DNA of 10,704 nucleotides from an uncultured Cytophagaceae bacterium (lineage in GTDB: Bacteria; Bacteroidota; Bacteroidia; Cytophagales; Spirosomataceae), in NCBI GenBank assembly GCA_938008575.1, contig CALLKB010000174.1, positions 1 through 10,704 on the forward strand, given 5' to 3'. Positions within the stretch are counted from its first letter, which is position 1; every line of letters starts with the position of its first letter. Under the pieces are notes generated by a model. It searched no databases, was not told the DNA's origin, and saw only the letters and a program-made list of their open reading frames with translations. Position numbers and translations under genes: made by a program. Of the stretch, positions 1-7,700 are shown piece after piece.

Positions 1-2456
1 TCCAAAAAAGCCACATAACGCTTCATCGCATCATAATGTTCAGCCAATAAAGCCTTGTCGCCATACTGCTGATAAGTTTCCCACGGAATCACAATTCCTG
101 CACTTCCCCAAAGCGTCCCTCCAAATCCTCCGCCCATCGGCGCAACATCCGTGAAACGTCCATCCGCCCGCTGCACATCGCGCATGCCTTGTAAATGCCG
201 ACGTAAGAAATTGTTGACCGGTGCTAAATAAGTGGCTGTTTTGGAGAAGACATTGATGTCCCCCGACCAGCCCATCCGCTCATTTCGAGCCGGGGTGTCT
301 GTAGGAATGGATAAGAAATTTCCACGCATTGACCAAGTAATATTGGTCCATAATTTATTGACCATCGGGTCTGAGGTCTCATAAGACGAAGAAATTTCGC
401 TGATCGACGATAGCACAATGCCCGCCACTTGTGGCAACGCAGGTGCCTGATCGACTCCCGTAATTTCTAAATAACGATAGCCATGGAAGGTAAAACGGGG
501 CTGAATGTATTCATCGCCACCTTTCAATACATAAATATCCTGTGCCAAAGCAGCGCGAATATTCTCCAACATGATCATCCCTTTTTGCGAAGCATATTCT
601 GCCAAATCTGGGTATAACATTTCCGCATAGCGCAAGGTAATGACCTGTCCAGCCTTTCCGTTTGGAATGAAAATCTTGGGAAAGCCCACCATGTTTTGCC
701 CCATGTCATAAACGAAAACGCCTTTGCGGGGCTCTTGTATCGACTGCGCTTGCAAAACTTTGCGAACTTGTACACGATCGTCCAACTGCCCGCTTAATTT
801 CATGTGGCTGTAGTCCAATGATTTGTCCAAAAAGGCTGTTCCTTCCAGCGCAATCGCAGCTGCCGGTTTCCAGTTTTTATCGCTGTAATCCGCTGTTGCC
901 CAACCCGCAATCGCGGCATCTTTTTGTGCATCGTACACTTCTCCTTGAAAGAAACTGCCCACACGAATTGGACCGTCGTTATAGCTTTTCCATTGCGACG
1001 GATTCGTATGGATTACTTGTTCACTGCCGTCGGCATATTCGATTATCAATTGGGCCAATAAGGATTGTCGGTCCCCAAAATAGTTCCAACTATCCCCGCT
1101 GTAGGTAATATTTCCTGACCACCAGCCCTCGCTTAACCACGCACCCCAGGCATTTTCACCGGATTTTAAATGGGAGGTCACGTCAAAACTTTGGTACTGA
1201 TGCGTCTTGTTGTACTGGGTTAAACCGGGATTGAAATAGTCGTCGCCCACGCGTTTTCCATTCAAGTACAATTCATAAATCCCACGGGCCGTTGCATAAA
1301 TCCGTGCCTTTTTGATGGCTTTGCCTTGCGTGGAAAATTTGGTTCGCAACATCGGCGTGGCGTGCTGACTCGGATTCGCGACTGCCATCGTTCCATTGAC
1401 GCGGAACTGTTTTCCATCCCAGCCGGGCCATAATTTTGGATTGTCAGCTGCTGCAAAAAGTGTATTACTCGGCTGGCGGAAATTCTTGATGAATACCTCG
1501 GAGAAATAAGCCGTTTCACCTGTGGGCACCTGAAAGCCGATTTCGGCCAACATCGGATAGGAGATGAAATTATTTCCCACACCGACCGGATTTAAATTGA
1601 ATCCAGAAGGGGCAAAAGGACTTGCGTTTTTGGGACTTGGGTTGATTTTATGGTCCTTGTCGGCCTGATCGATGTACACATCATACACCCCAAAATTACA
1701 AGTCGCGAAGAACGTATGTGCTTGATATTGATTGGCTTTTGAAAGCAGATTTGTTGGAATAGGGAAGCGATATAAAGGCTTATTCGCTTGATCTTTTGGG
1801 TCATAACCTGCGCGAAAGACATTAAAAAAGGCTTGCGTGCTATCTGAGATATCTAACTCAAATCGAATGTAGGCTTCGTTTTTGGCACTCGCCACACCTT
1901 GAATATTGAGGTTTTTATTTTGCAAACGAGGGTCATTCGCACCAAAAACAAAGGAAGCTTTTTTCGAATGGGAAGCCTCGTCCAACTGAACTTTGTATTG
2001 AAATTTATAGACCGAAAGATAATTGCTGTAGAGCGGCAAATCGTTGGATCCGATCCATTGCGCATCGTTCCATCCACTGTTTAATAGCCCCATTTCGAAG
2101 GATGAATTGGCGGATATGAGTCGATTTTTTTGGTCCCAAACCTGCACTTGCCAGGTGTATTTTTGGCGCGCTGTTAACGCTTTTCCGGCATAAGAAACAC
2201 CGATAGAAATATCCGATTTGACTTTTTTGCTATCCCAAACCAAGCTTTGCTTTTCATCTTTGACTTGAATACGGTAGGCGCTTTGTCTATCTCCCCGAGA
2301 AGCGGAATAACTTAACATTTGCCAGGAGAAACGCGGTTTGCTTTCATCCATCCCTAAGGGACGATCTTGGTATTCAACTTGGAGTTTAGTGAGGCTTACT
2401 TGCGCGAATGTCGAAAGACTTAGCAAGGTCAGGCAAATGATCTGGGCAAATTTCAT
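1..2456 (-). CDS. Secreted alpha-L-rhamnosidase, GH78 family (C-terminal part beyond left edge)
   Basis: This gene encodes an exo-enzyme that removes terminal alpha-L-rhamnose from glycans or glycosides by the inverting mechanism known for GH78; it should act in the periplasm or outside the cell. I translated the frame by hand from the ATG at 2454-2456 to the left edge: 818 codons, no stop, no frameshift. Residues 1-18 look like a signal peptide ending in STFA before Gln19. Residues about 20-115 match the Ig-like GH78 opening (LQVEYQDRPLGMDESKPRFSW). Residues about 120-330 are an inserted, probably jelly-roll domain. Residues about 375-550 resemble the rhamnosidase N-terminal beta-sandwich (GIYELYLNGKRVGDDYFNPG), followed by a ConA-like domain (VYDMGQNMVGF). 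The six-hairpin barrel begins near 680 and carries the hallmark DTPARNERMGWSGD, giving acidic residues D720, E726 and D733. The rest of the barrel, with the second catalytic Glu, and the C-terminal sandwich lie outside the window. The family call is firm. Confidence 0.93.
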   Translation of the reverse strand, partial: MKFAQIICLTLLSLSTFAQVSLTKLQVEYQDRPLGMDESKPRFSWQMLSYSASRGDRQSAYRIQVKDEKQSLVWDSKKVKSDISIGVSYAGKALTARQKYTWQVQVWDQKNRLISANSSFEMGLLNSGWNDAQWIGSNDLPLYSNYLSVYKFQYKVQLDEASHSKKASFVFGANDPRLQNKNLNIQGVASAKNEAYIRFELDISDSTQAFFNVFRAGYDPKDQANKPLYRFPIPTNLLSKANQYQAHTFFATCNFGVYDVYIDQADKDHKINPSPKNASPFAPSGFNLNPVGVGNNFISYPMLAEIGFQVPTGETAYFSEVFIKNFRQPSNTLFAAADNPKLWPGWDGKQFRVNGTMAVANPSQHATPMLRTKFSTQGKAIKKARIYATARGIYELYLNGKRVGDDYFNPGLTQYNKTHQYQSFDVTSHLKSGENAWGAWLSEGWWSGNITYSGDSWNYFGDRQSLLAQLIIEYADGSEQVIHTNPSQWKSYNDGPIRVGSFFQGEVYDAQKDAAIAGWATADYSDKNWKPAAAIALEGTAFLDKSLDYSHMKLSGQLDDRVQVRKVLQAQSIQEPRKGVFVYDMGQNMVGFPKIFIPNGKAGQVITLRYAEMLYPDLAEYASQKGMIMLENIRAALAQDIYVLKGGDEYIQPRFTFHGYRYLEITGVDQAPALPQVAGIVLSSISEISSSYETSDPMVNKLWTNITWSMRGNFLSIPTDTPARNERMGWSGDINVFSKTATYLAPVNNFLRRHLQGMRDVQRADGRFTDVAPMGGGFGGTLWGSAGIVIPWETYQQYGDKALLAEHYDAMKRYVAFL

Positions 2457-2503
2457 GTTCAATCGGTTTAGAAATCGAATGTACGGAAATTAACGAGAAG
2501 GAG

Positions 2504-2520
2504 TATCCCTAGAAGGGATA
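2504..2520. repeat. Small palindrome upstream of the GH78 gene
   Basis: TATCCCT (2504-2510) and AGGGATA (2514-2520) are perfect 7-bp arms around the 3-nt spacer AGA. The palindrome lies 47 bp upstream of the GH78 start. On the minus strand it precedes a weak -7-like sequence, TACATTCG (2483-2476). It could be an operator, a 5'-UTR hairpin, or a flank of the neighbouring REP-like element; nothing in the window decides between these. Confidence 0.4.
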
Positions 2521-2547
2521 GGATAGTTGGCGGGTTGTTTTTCAAAT

Positions 2548-2617
2548 CCCCAGACTAAAGTCTGGGGTTATCAATACCTGGGGCTATAAAATCATAACCC
2601 TAGGCTTCAGCCTAGGG
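2548..2617. repeat. Twin inverted REP-like hairpins (BIME-like unit, 70 bp)
   Basis: Two hairpins face each other. The first has arms CCCCAGACT (2548-2556) and AGTCTGGGG (2559-2567) with loop AA. The second has arms CCCTAGGCT (2598-2606) and AGCCTAGGG (2609-2617) with loop TC. Each is preceded, in its own orientation, by ATAA, so 2548-2571 read on the minus strand and 2594-2617 read on the plus strand are homologous 24-mers with 19 of 24 identical bases. Of the five differences, four form two compensatory base-pair changes (C-G versus T-A, and A-T versus G-C) and the fifth is in the loop. A 22-nt spacer separates the copies. The unit begins one base past the stop codon of the esterase gene, as REP elements often do, and may also protect or terminate that transcript. 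No transposase is nearby. Confidence 0.8.
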
Positions 2618-2618
2618 C

Positions 2619-3476
2619 CTACAAAAACTTGCGAACCTTTAACCAGTTCTCAAAATCTACCGTCCAGTTATCACTCGCCGTATTGTTTTTTCGCATCCCA
2701 AATCCGTGGCTTCCATTTTCATATACATGCAATTCACTCGGGTGTTTGGCGGCAGTCCAGCGTTCGAAAAGTCGGATGCTGTGCGGCGCGAAGCCTAAAT
2801 TATCATCAGCAGCCACGGCGATGAAAGCCGGAGTCACAGCGTTTGGCATTTCTTTGCCTGTCACCGCATCTGCATAATGGTAGATGGGTGCGATGAAATT
2901 TGGTTTTAAGTTTTGAGGAGCGCTTAGTAGCACATTCATGGTTAAGGTTCCGCCAGCCGAGAAGCCCATGAAGCCCATTTTGTTCGGATCAATGCCGAGT
3001 GTTTTGGCATTTGCTTTGACATATTTAATGGCTTCGATGCCATCTTGGGTGGCCATTTCCACGACGGGGGCATTGATTTCGTCAAGCTTTTTGAAGTCAT
3101 TCATCAGTGGCATTAACTCGGCGAAGGGATTAGGGCCATTGGATTTTACGACGCGGTAGGTGAGCACAAAAGCCGTAATTCCGCGTGCGCTAAGCCATTT
3201 GGCGACATCATGTCCTTCTGAATCGATGGACAAAATATGGAAGGCGCCTCCTGGAGCTACGATGATGGATGTGCCATTTCCTTTGCCCGGAGCGGCAGGA
3301 TAAATGGTCAGCGTCGGTTCGGTCACATTGAACAACATCCGATTATTCGGCATGGGCGTGAACTCCTTTACTTCCCAGTTCCAGTTTTCGGATCCCGGAG
3401 CCTTGCCCGGATAAAGTTTAATGACTTGTTGGCCAAAGGCCGCAATACTCATCAATAGAAACAATGCAATTTTCAT
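2619..3476 (-). CDS. Secreted alpha/beta-hydrolase, probable carbohydrate esterase
   Basis: This is a complete 285-residue alpha/beta-hydrolase resembling the acetyl- and feruloyl-esterase group (COG0657-like) found in Bacteroidota glycan loci. It has a short signal peptide (MKIALFLLMSIAAFGQ), so it should work in the periplasm or outside. Visible machinery: oxyanion-hole region APGGAFH (residues 74-80), nucleophile elbow GFSAGG with Ser173, an acid loop VAADDNLG (Asp224 or Asp225) and the catalytic His257 in GSHGFG. Its ATG overlaps the TGA of the regulator gene upstream by four bases, so the two are probably co-transcribed and translationally coupled. Next to two rhamnosidases, its likely job is removing acetyl or other acyl groups that block rhamnosidase access. 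That substrate is inferred from context; other esters are possible. The ATG at 3474-3476 is preferred because it begins the signal peptide directly. Confidence 0.85.
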   Translation of the reverse strand: MKIALFLLMSIAAFGQQVIKLYPGKAPGSENWNWEVKEFTPMPNNRMLFNVTEPTLTIYPAAPGKGNGTSIIVAPGGAFHILSIDSEGHDVAKWLSARGITAFVLTYRVVKSNGPNPFAELMPLMNDFKKLDEINAPVVEMATQDGIEAIKYVKANAKTLGIDPNKMGFMGFSAGGTLTMNVLLSAPQNLKPNFIAPIYHYADAVTGKEMPNAVTPAFIAVAADDNLGFAPHSIRLFERWTAAKHPSELHVYENGSHGFGMRKNNTASDNWTVDFENWLKVRKFL

Positions 3477-4210
3477 TCGTTTGAGGTAGGTTTAAAGGTA
3501 TATAAATAGGGTGCTTTATTCGCGGCACCCGTAAATTGTTTTTCCAATCTGTCCACAATATTCAAATCTAAGATCATTTTTTGAAAATTGTTTCTTCGGT
3601 AGGGTTTGTCGAAAACTGTTTCGTACAATTGTTGCAATTCCTTCATGGTGAAGGTTTCTGGCAAGAGGTTATAGCCTACAACATGATCGTCAAAATGAAG
3701 TCGCATGGCTTTTAGTGCTTTGGCAATAATTTCTGCCCCATCCAAAATGAGTTTGGGAAGCTCCTGCACGGGTATCCATTCCATTTTTTCATCCAATTCT
3801 GAGCATTGGGGTTTTACTTTATTGATGTCAACCAACGCATAATAACCCACCGAAACGAAGCGTCGCACATACCAATCATATTCTTCTTGGGGACCGGTTA
3901 ATTGTGGGTTTAGGGCTAACAAATCCAGCATAAAGCGTTCATTATGTCGGTCGGCATTACCAAACACATGGAATTGCTGTAAATAGATGTTGGCCAATTG
4001 CGTTCGCTCTTCCAAAATACGTAGGGCGGCCTGATCTAAATCTTCTTCTTGACGAACAAATCCGCTGGGCAAGCTGTAAAAATCACCCTTGAAATTAAGT
4101 TTAGGAATGAGCACCTTTAATGTCGCGTCCTGATAGCCAAAAATGACACAATCAATGGATAATTGTGCAATGTAATTCTGGTGACTTGGATGGGTAAAGC
4201 TTCCCGACAT
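3473..4210 (-). CDS. Nudix/winged-helix transcriptional regulator (NrtR/AraR-like), degenerate Nudix box
   Basis: This protein has an N-terminal Nudix domain (about residues 15-150) and a C-terminal winged helix (about 180-240, with TFTMKELQQLYETVF and YRRNNFQKMI), the architecture of NrtR-type regulators. In Bacteroidota such proteins, for example AraR of Bacteroides, control sugar catabolism. The Nudix signature GX5EX7REUXEEXGU is decayed: Gly50, Glu56 and Arg64 remain, but the next position is Ile65, the second Glu of the EE pair is Arg69, and the late Gly is Gln71. Metal-dependent hydrolysis is therefore unlikely and a ligand-sensing role likely. I chose the ATG at 4208-4210 (245 residues). 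A TTG at 4235-4237 in the same frame would add nine residues, but it lies inside a -7-like TACCTTTG. The gene overlaps the esterase by four bases and diverges from the rhamnosidase operon, which it probably regulates. The ligand is unknown; L-rhamnose or a breakdown product is an inference. Confidence 0.85.
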   Translation of the reverse strand: MSGSFTHPSHQNYIAQLSIDCVIFGYQDATLKVLIPKLNFKGDFYSLPSGFVRQEEDLDQAALRILEERTQLANIYLQQFHVFGNADRHNERFMLDLLALNPQLTGPQEEYDWYVRRFVSVGYYALVDINKVKPQCSELDEKMEWIPVQELPKLILDGAEIIAKALKAMRLHFDDHVVGYNLLPETFTMKELQQLYETVFDKPYRRNNFQKMILDLNIVDRLEKQFTGAANKAPYLYTFKPTSNE

Positions 4211-4234
4211 AGCTGCTATTAATTCAGTGATTTT

Positions 4235-4242
4235 CAAAGGTA
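4235..4242 (-). promoter_or_regulatory. Candidate -7 promoter element for the regulator-esterase operon
   Basis: On the minus strand this reads TACCTTTG, a full match to the Bacteroidota -7 consensus TAnnTTTG. Transcription would start some 7 bases further on, giving a 5' leader of roughly 15-20 nt before the ATG at 4210. A TTG at 4268-4266 is a weak -33 candidate, but its 23-nt spacer is longer than the usual 19-21. That TTG lies inside the palindrome, so a bound repressor could block the promoter. Confidence 0.45.
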
Positions 4243-4248
4243 GAAATT

Positions 4249-4269
4249 ATTGTCTAAAAAATAGACAAT
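4249..4269. promoter_or_regulatory. Palindromic candidate operator in the divergent control region
   Basis: ATTGTCTA (4249-4256) and TAGACAAT (4262-4269) form perfect 8-bp arms around five A bases, a 21-bp dyad. It lies between the two divergent -7 candidates (4235-4242 minus and 4284-4291 plus), where a dimeric regulator could control both directions. The adjacent Nudix/winged-helix gene is the obvious candidate binder, and a 21-bp dyad is a plausible size for that family. No second copy is seen upstream of the GH78 gene. The A spacer and lack of a following T-run on either transcript argue against a terminator. Confidence 0.6.
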
Positions 4270-4283
4270 GTAAAATTTGTTTC

Positions 4284-4291
4284 TATATTTG
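4284..4291 (+). promoter_or_regulatory. Candidate -7 promoter element for the lipocalin-like/GH106/SDR operon
   Basis: TATATTTG matches the Bacteroidota -7 consensus TAnnTTTG and lies 31 bp upstream of the ATG at 4323. There is no TTTG at the usual 19-21-nt spacing. The right arm of the palindrome (4262-4269) occupies the expected -33 region, so a bound regulator would compete with RNA polymerase there. Confidence 0.45.
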
Positions 4292-4322
4292 CCTCATTAT
4301 AAACCCTTAAAATCTATTTGTT

Positions 4323-4703
4323 ATGAAAAAGATTCTTGCACTTGTATTTGTTTTGACGACTTTGTTTTCAGCGTCAGCATTCGCTTCGAAGCCGGATCCT
4401 ACTGATTTTTTCGCAGGTAAGTGGAAAATTGTTGTCGTAGGTACGCCGAATGGTGATGCGACTTTCGCGACGAACTTAGTTCGTAAAGATGGTGTCTTAA
4501 CGGGCCAATTAAAAGTTGTTGGCGATGACTCGCTACCTTTGGTTGACATTTCAAAAGTAGAGGACGACAGCGAAAAAGTTGTTATCTATTTCTCTACGCA
4601 AGGTTATGATGTCAATGTAGAATTAACGAAAGTTGACACAGACAATTTGAAAGGAACCTTGATGGGGATGTTTGAGGCAAAAGGAACACGCGTTAAAGAA
4701 TAA
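4323..4703 (+). CDS. Small secreted lipocalin-like beta-barrel protein, function unknown
   Basis: This is a complete 126-residue protein with a clear signal peptide (MKKILALVFVLTTLFSASAFA, probable cleavage after Ala21); the mature part is about 105 residues. The mature chain begins with FFAGKWKIVVVGTPNGD, where GKW (32-34) matches the GxW signature of the first strand of lipocalins. It continues as alternating short strands with turns such as GVLTGQL (57-63), and ends with LKGTLMGMFEAKGTRV. No cysteine or lipobox is present, so a soluble periplasmic or secreted barrel is likely. I do not recognise a named family. It is the first gene of the plus-strand operon, 11 bp ahead of the GH106 gene, so it is probably made together with the rhamnosidase. 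A role in binding a glycan or lipid, or in assisting the enzyme, is speculation. The ATG at 4323 starts the signal peptide and has no Shine-Dalgarno, which is normal for this phylum. Confidence 0.8.
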   Translation: MKKILALVFVLTTLFSASAFASKPDPTDFFAGKWKIVVVGTPNGDATFATNLVRKDGVLTGQLKVVGDDSLPLVDISKVEDDSEKVVIYFSTQGYDVNVELTKVDTDNLKGTLMGMFEAKGTRVKE

Positions 4704-4714
4704 ATTTCAAGCAC

Positions 4715-7700
4715 ATGAAGAAGCATTTCGGATTCGCGGCACTGGTTGTCGCGAATCTAACTGCGTACGCGCAAGTATCTGATTTATCAAAGGGTTTTGT
4801 TCAGCCACCCCACACAGCGCAACCGCGCGTTTGGTGGCATTGGATGAATGGAAATATTACGAAAGACGGTATCCGAAAAGACTTGGATTGGATGAAGCAA
4901 TCGGGTATCGGAGGGTTTCAAAATTTTGACGCGAGTTTATTTACACCCCTAGCGGTCAAAGAAAAACTCGTCTACATGACTCCTGCCTGGAAGGATGCGT
5001 TCCGTTTTGCAACGGATTATGCCAAAGAAAAAGGCTTAGAAATGGCCATCGCCGGTTCGCCGGGTTGGAGTGTGACAGGTGGTCCCTGGGTGGCGCCTTC
5101 AGACGGCATGAAAAAATATGTTTGGTCTGAATTGCGCGTTCAAGGTGGGCAAAAAATTACTGTCGCTTTGCCGCATCCGTCGGATATCACAGGACCCATG
5201 CAAAATGTGCCTTTTGAGGCTGGTGGATTTGCCGCAGGTTCTGCCGAAAAGGTTGTCAAGCATTATCAAGATATCGCCGTTTTGGCCTATCCTATCGCTT
5301 CGCAAATCCAGTCGGCGCGCGACTTAAAACCACAAGTCAGTTCTAGTGGAGGGCAATTTAATTTGGCCGAATTAACGGATGGGGATTTGCATCACATGAG
5401 CTATTTGCCACCGATGAAAATAGGTGAGCAAGCTTGGATTCAATATACGTTTGAAGCGCCAACCGAAATTTCGAGTGTGATGCTTTCCAATGAATCATAC
5501 GGTGAATTAGCGGCATTTAATGGCGGAGGAAATAATCGAAGTATACAAGTAAGTGCGGATGGGGTGAATTTTACGGAAGTGGTTAAAGTACCACCAACCA
5601 TCACGTCCCAAACGACGGTCTCATTTGCTCCTCAGCGCGTGAAAGCGATTCGTTTATGTTACCAAACGGAGAAACCGGGGGATGTGGGAATTGCTGCCAT
5701 GTTTGGCATGCGTCCTTCTACCGAACCCAAGGGGATGAAAATTTCGGAATTTGATGTGTTTACTACGCCGCGGGTACATCTTTTTGAGGCCAAAGCGGGT
5801 TTCGAAGCGCATAAAGAATTAGCTGTTTCGGGGACTCCCGTTTCCAAAGGGCCTGCTACCAATCAGGTGATTGATGTGACGAAATTTGTACAAGCTGATG
5901 GTACCTTGTCCTGGGATGCCCCTGCGGGAAATTGGGAAATTTTGCGCTTTGGATATTCCTTAACGGGAAAGAAAAATCACCCGGCTTCGCCAGAAGCAAC
6001 GGGTCTGGAAGTGGATAAATTAGACCGAGGAGCGGTTACGCGCTACATGGAAAATTACCTCGATCAGTATGCGCAGGCGACGGGTGGCCAACTAGGCCCT
6101 GGTGCTTTGAGTCATATGGTTTTGGATAGTTATGAGGCGGGACACATGAACTGGTCGCCTACATTTGCTGCCGATTTTCAGGCAAAAAGGGGATATGATT
6201 TGAAGCCTTGGATGCCAGTTTTGACAGGTCGAATCGTCCAAGATGCGGAGGCGAGTGAGCGTTTTTTATGGGATTTTCGCAAGACGATTGGGGAGTTGAT
6301 CGTAGAGAATCATTATGAGTTGATTGGTGATTTATTAGCCAAACGCGGCATGAAACGTTATACAGAGTCACATGAAAATGGGCGAATTTACTTAGCCGAT
6401 GGTATGGATGTGAAGCGTAAAGCTGATATTCCCATGGCGGCGATGTGGCAGCCGGGGGCATTGGCAGCTGGGAAGGATGAAGAGCCGCGTTCGCGGGCCG
6501 ACATACGTGAATCTGCTTCTGTGGCACACATATATGGCCAAAACATCGTTGCGGGCGAGTCAATGACGACAGCAGGGAATTCCTTCAGTCCGCATCCGGG
6601 AACATTGAAACGAACGGCCGACATGGAATTAGCTTCCGGATTAAATCGTTTTGTGATACATACCTCAGTGCACCAGCCTTTGGATTCGTTGTTTCCAGGT
6701 TTGACCTTAGGACCCTTTGGACAATGGTTTACGCGCCAAGAAACCTGGGCGAAACAAGCGAAGATTTGGGCGGATTATTTAGGTCGGAGTTCGTATATGT
6801 TGCAACAAGGTCACAATGTGGCAGACATCCTTTATTACTATGGAGAGAACCAAAATATCACTTCTTTGGCGATGAAATCCTTGCCTAGCATTCCGGCAGG
6901 TTTTGAGTTTGATTATGTGAACGCGAGTGCCTTACGCGATGCCATTGATGTAGAAAAAGGTCAATTTGTTAGTCGGGGGGGTAGTCGCTATCAACTATTA
7001 TATTTAGATGAAACGGCGAAACAGATGACGCTGGTGACTTTGAAGCGGATATTCTTTTTAGCACAAAAAGGGGCTTGGATAGCCGGTACAAAACCTATTT
7101 CTAGCCCAAGTTTAGCAGATTCAGAACAAGAATTTCAGCGGGTTTTAACGCAATTGATTTCCTTACCTTCGGTTCATTTTGGCCAAACGGCTGATGCTGT
7201 TTTAGCGTCGAAATCGTTGGCAGCGGATCTACGAGTTTCGGGTAATTCCGCCGAAGTATTGTTTCAGCACCGGCAGGTAGGAGACAAGGAAATTTACTGG
7301 GTGAACAGTCGGTCGGATCAGGCCAACAAAGCCTCGTTATCATTCCGGGTTAGCGGCAAGATTCCGCAGGTGTACAATCCAGAGACAGGAGAAATATCAG
7401 CGTTATCGTATCGGATGCAGGAAGGAAGAACGCTGATAGACATGGAATTCAGTCCTTGGGATGCGAAATTTATTGTGTTTGAAGGCAATGCTAAAACTAA
7501 GTCGCTTGTCGTAAAAAAGCCAGCCCAGGTTTCTTCTATGACAATTTCAGGACCTTGGCAGGTTAAATTTCAGGAAAATCGGGGTGCCCCTGAGTTGATA
7601 ACTATGTCGGAATTACAGGCATGGAATCAGCATGCGGATGCAGGCATTAAGTATTTTTCTGGAACGGCTACTTATTCACATGCGATTGAGGTGCCTAGTA

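Noticed and set aside
1262..2084. Several open frames of 60-106 codons on both strands inside the GH78 gene
   Set aside because: They overlap a continuous, well-conserved GH78 reading frame and show no recognisable protein features.
2548..2617. The two hairpins as a short CRISPR array
   Set aside because: There are only two units, in inverted orientation, with no array of direct repeats and no cas genes nearby.
2629..3458. Plus-strand frames opposite the esterase gene
   Set aside because: The minus-strand frame carries a full catalytic triad and signal peptide; the opposite frames have none.
4249..4269. The palindrome as an intrinsic terminator
   Set aside because: It lies between diverging genes, where no transcript is expected to end, and no T-run follows the stem on either strand.
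4262..4289. Sigma70-like promoter TAGACA / TATATT with 16-nt spacing
   Set aside because: The match to the E. coli -35 is partial and it coincides with the palindrome; the Bacteroidota-type -7 element TATATTTG explains the same site better.
6159..6624. Open minus-strand frames of 78 and 134 codons inside the GH106 gene
   Set aside because: They lie opposite the conserved catalytic core, where codon bias of the real gene creates antisense open frames; no domain or plausible start context is visible.
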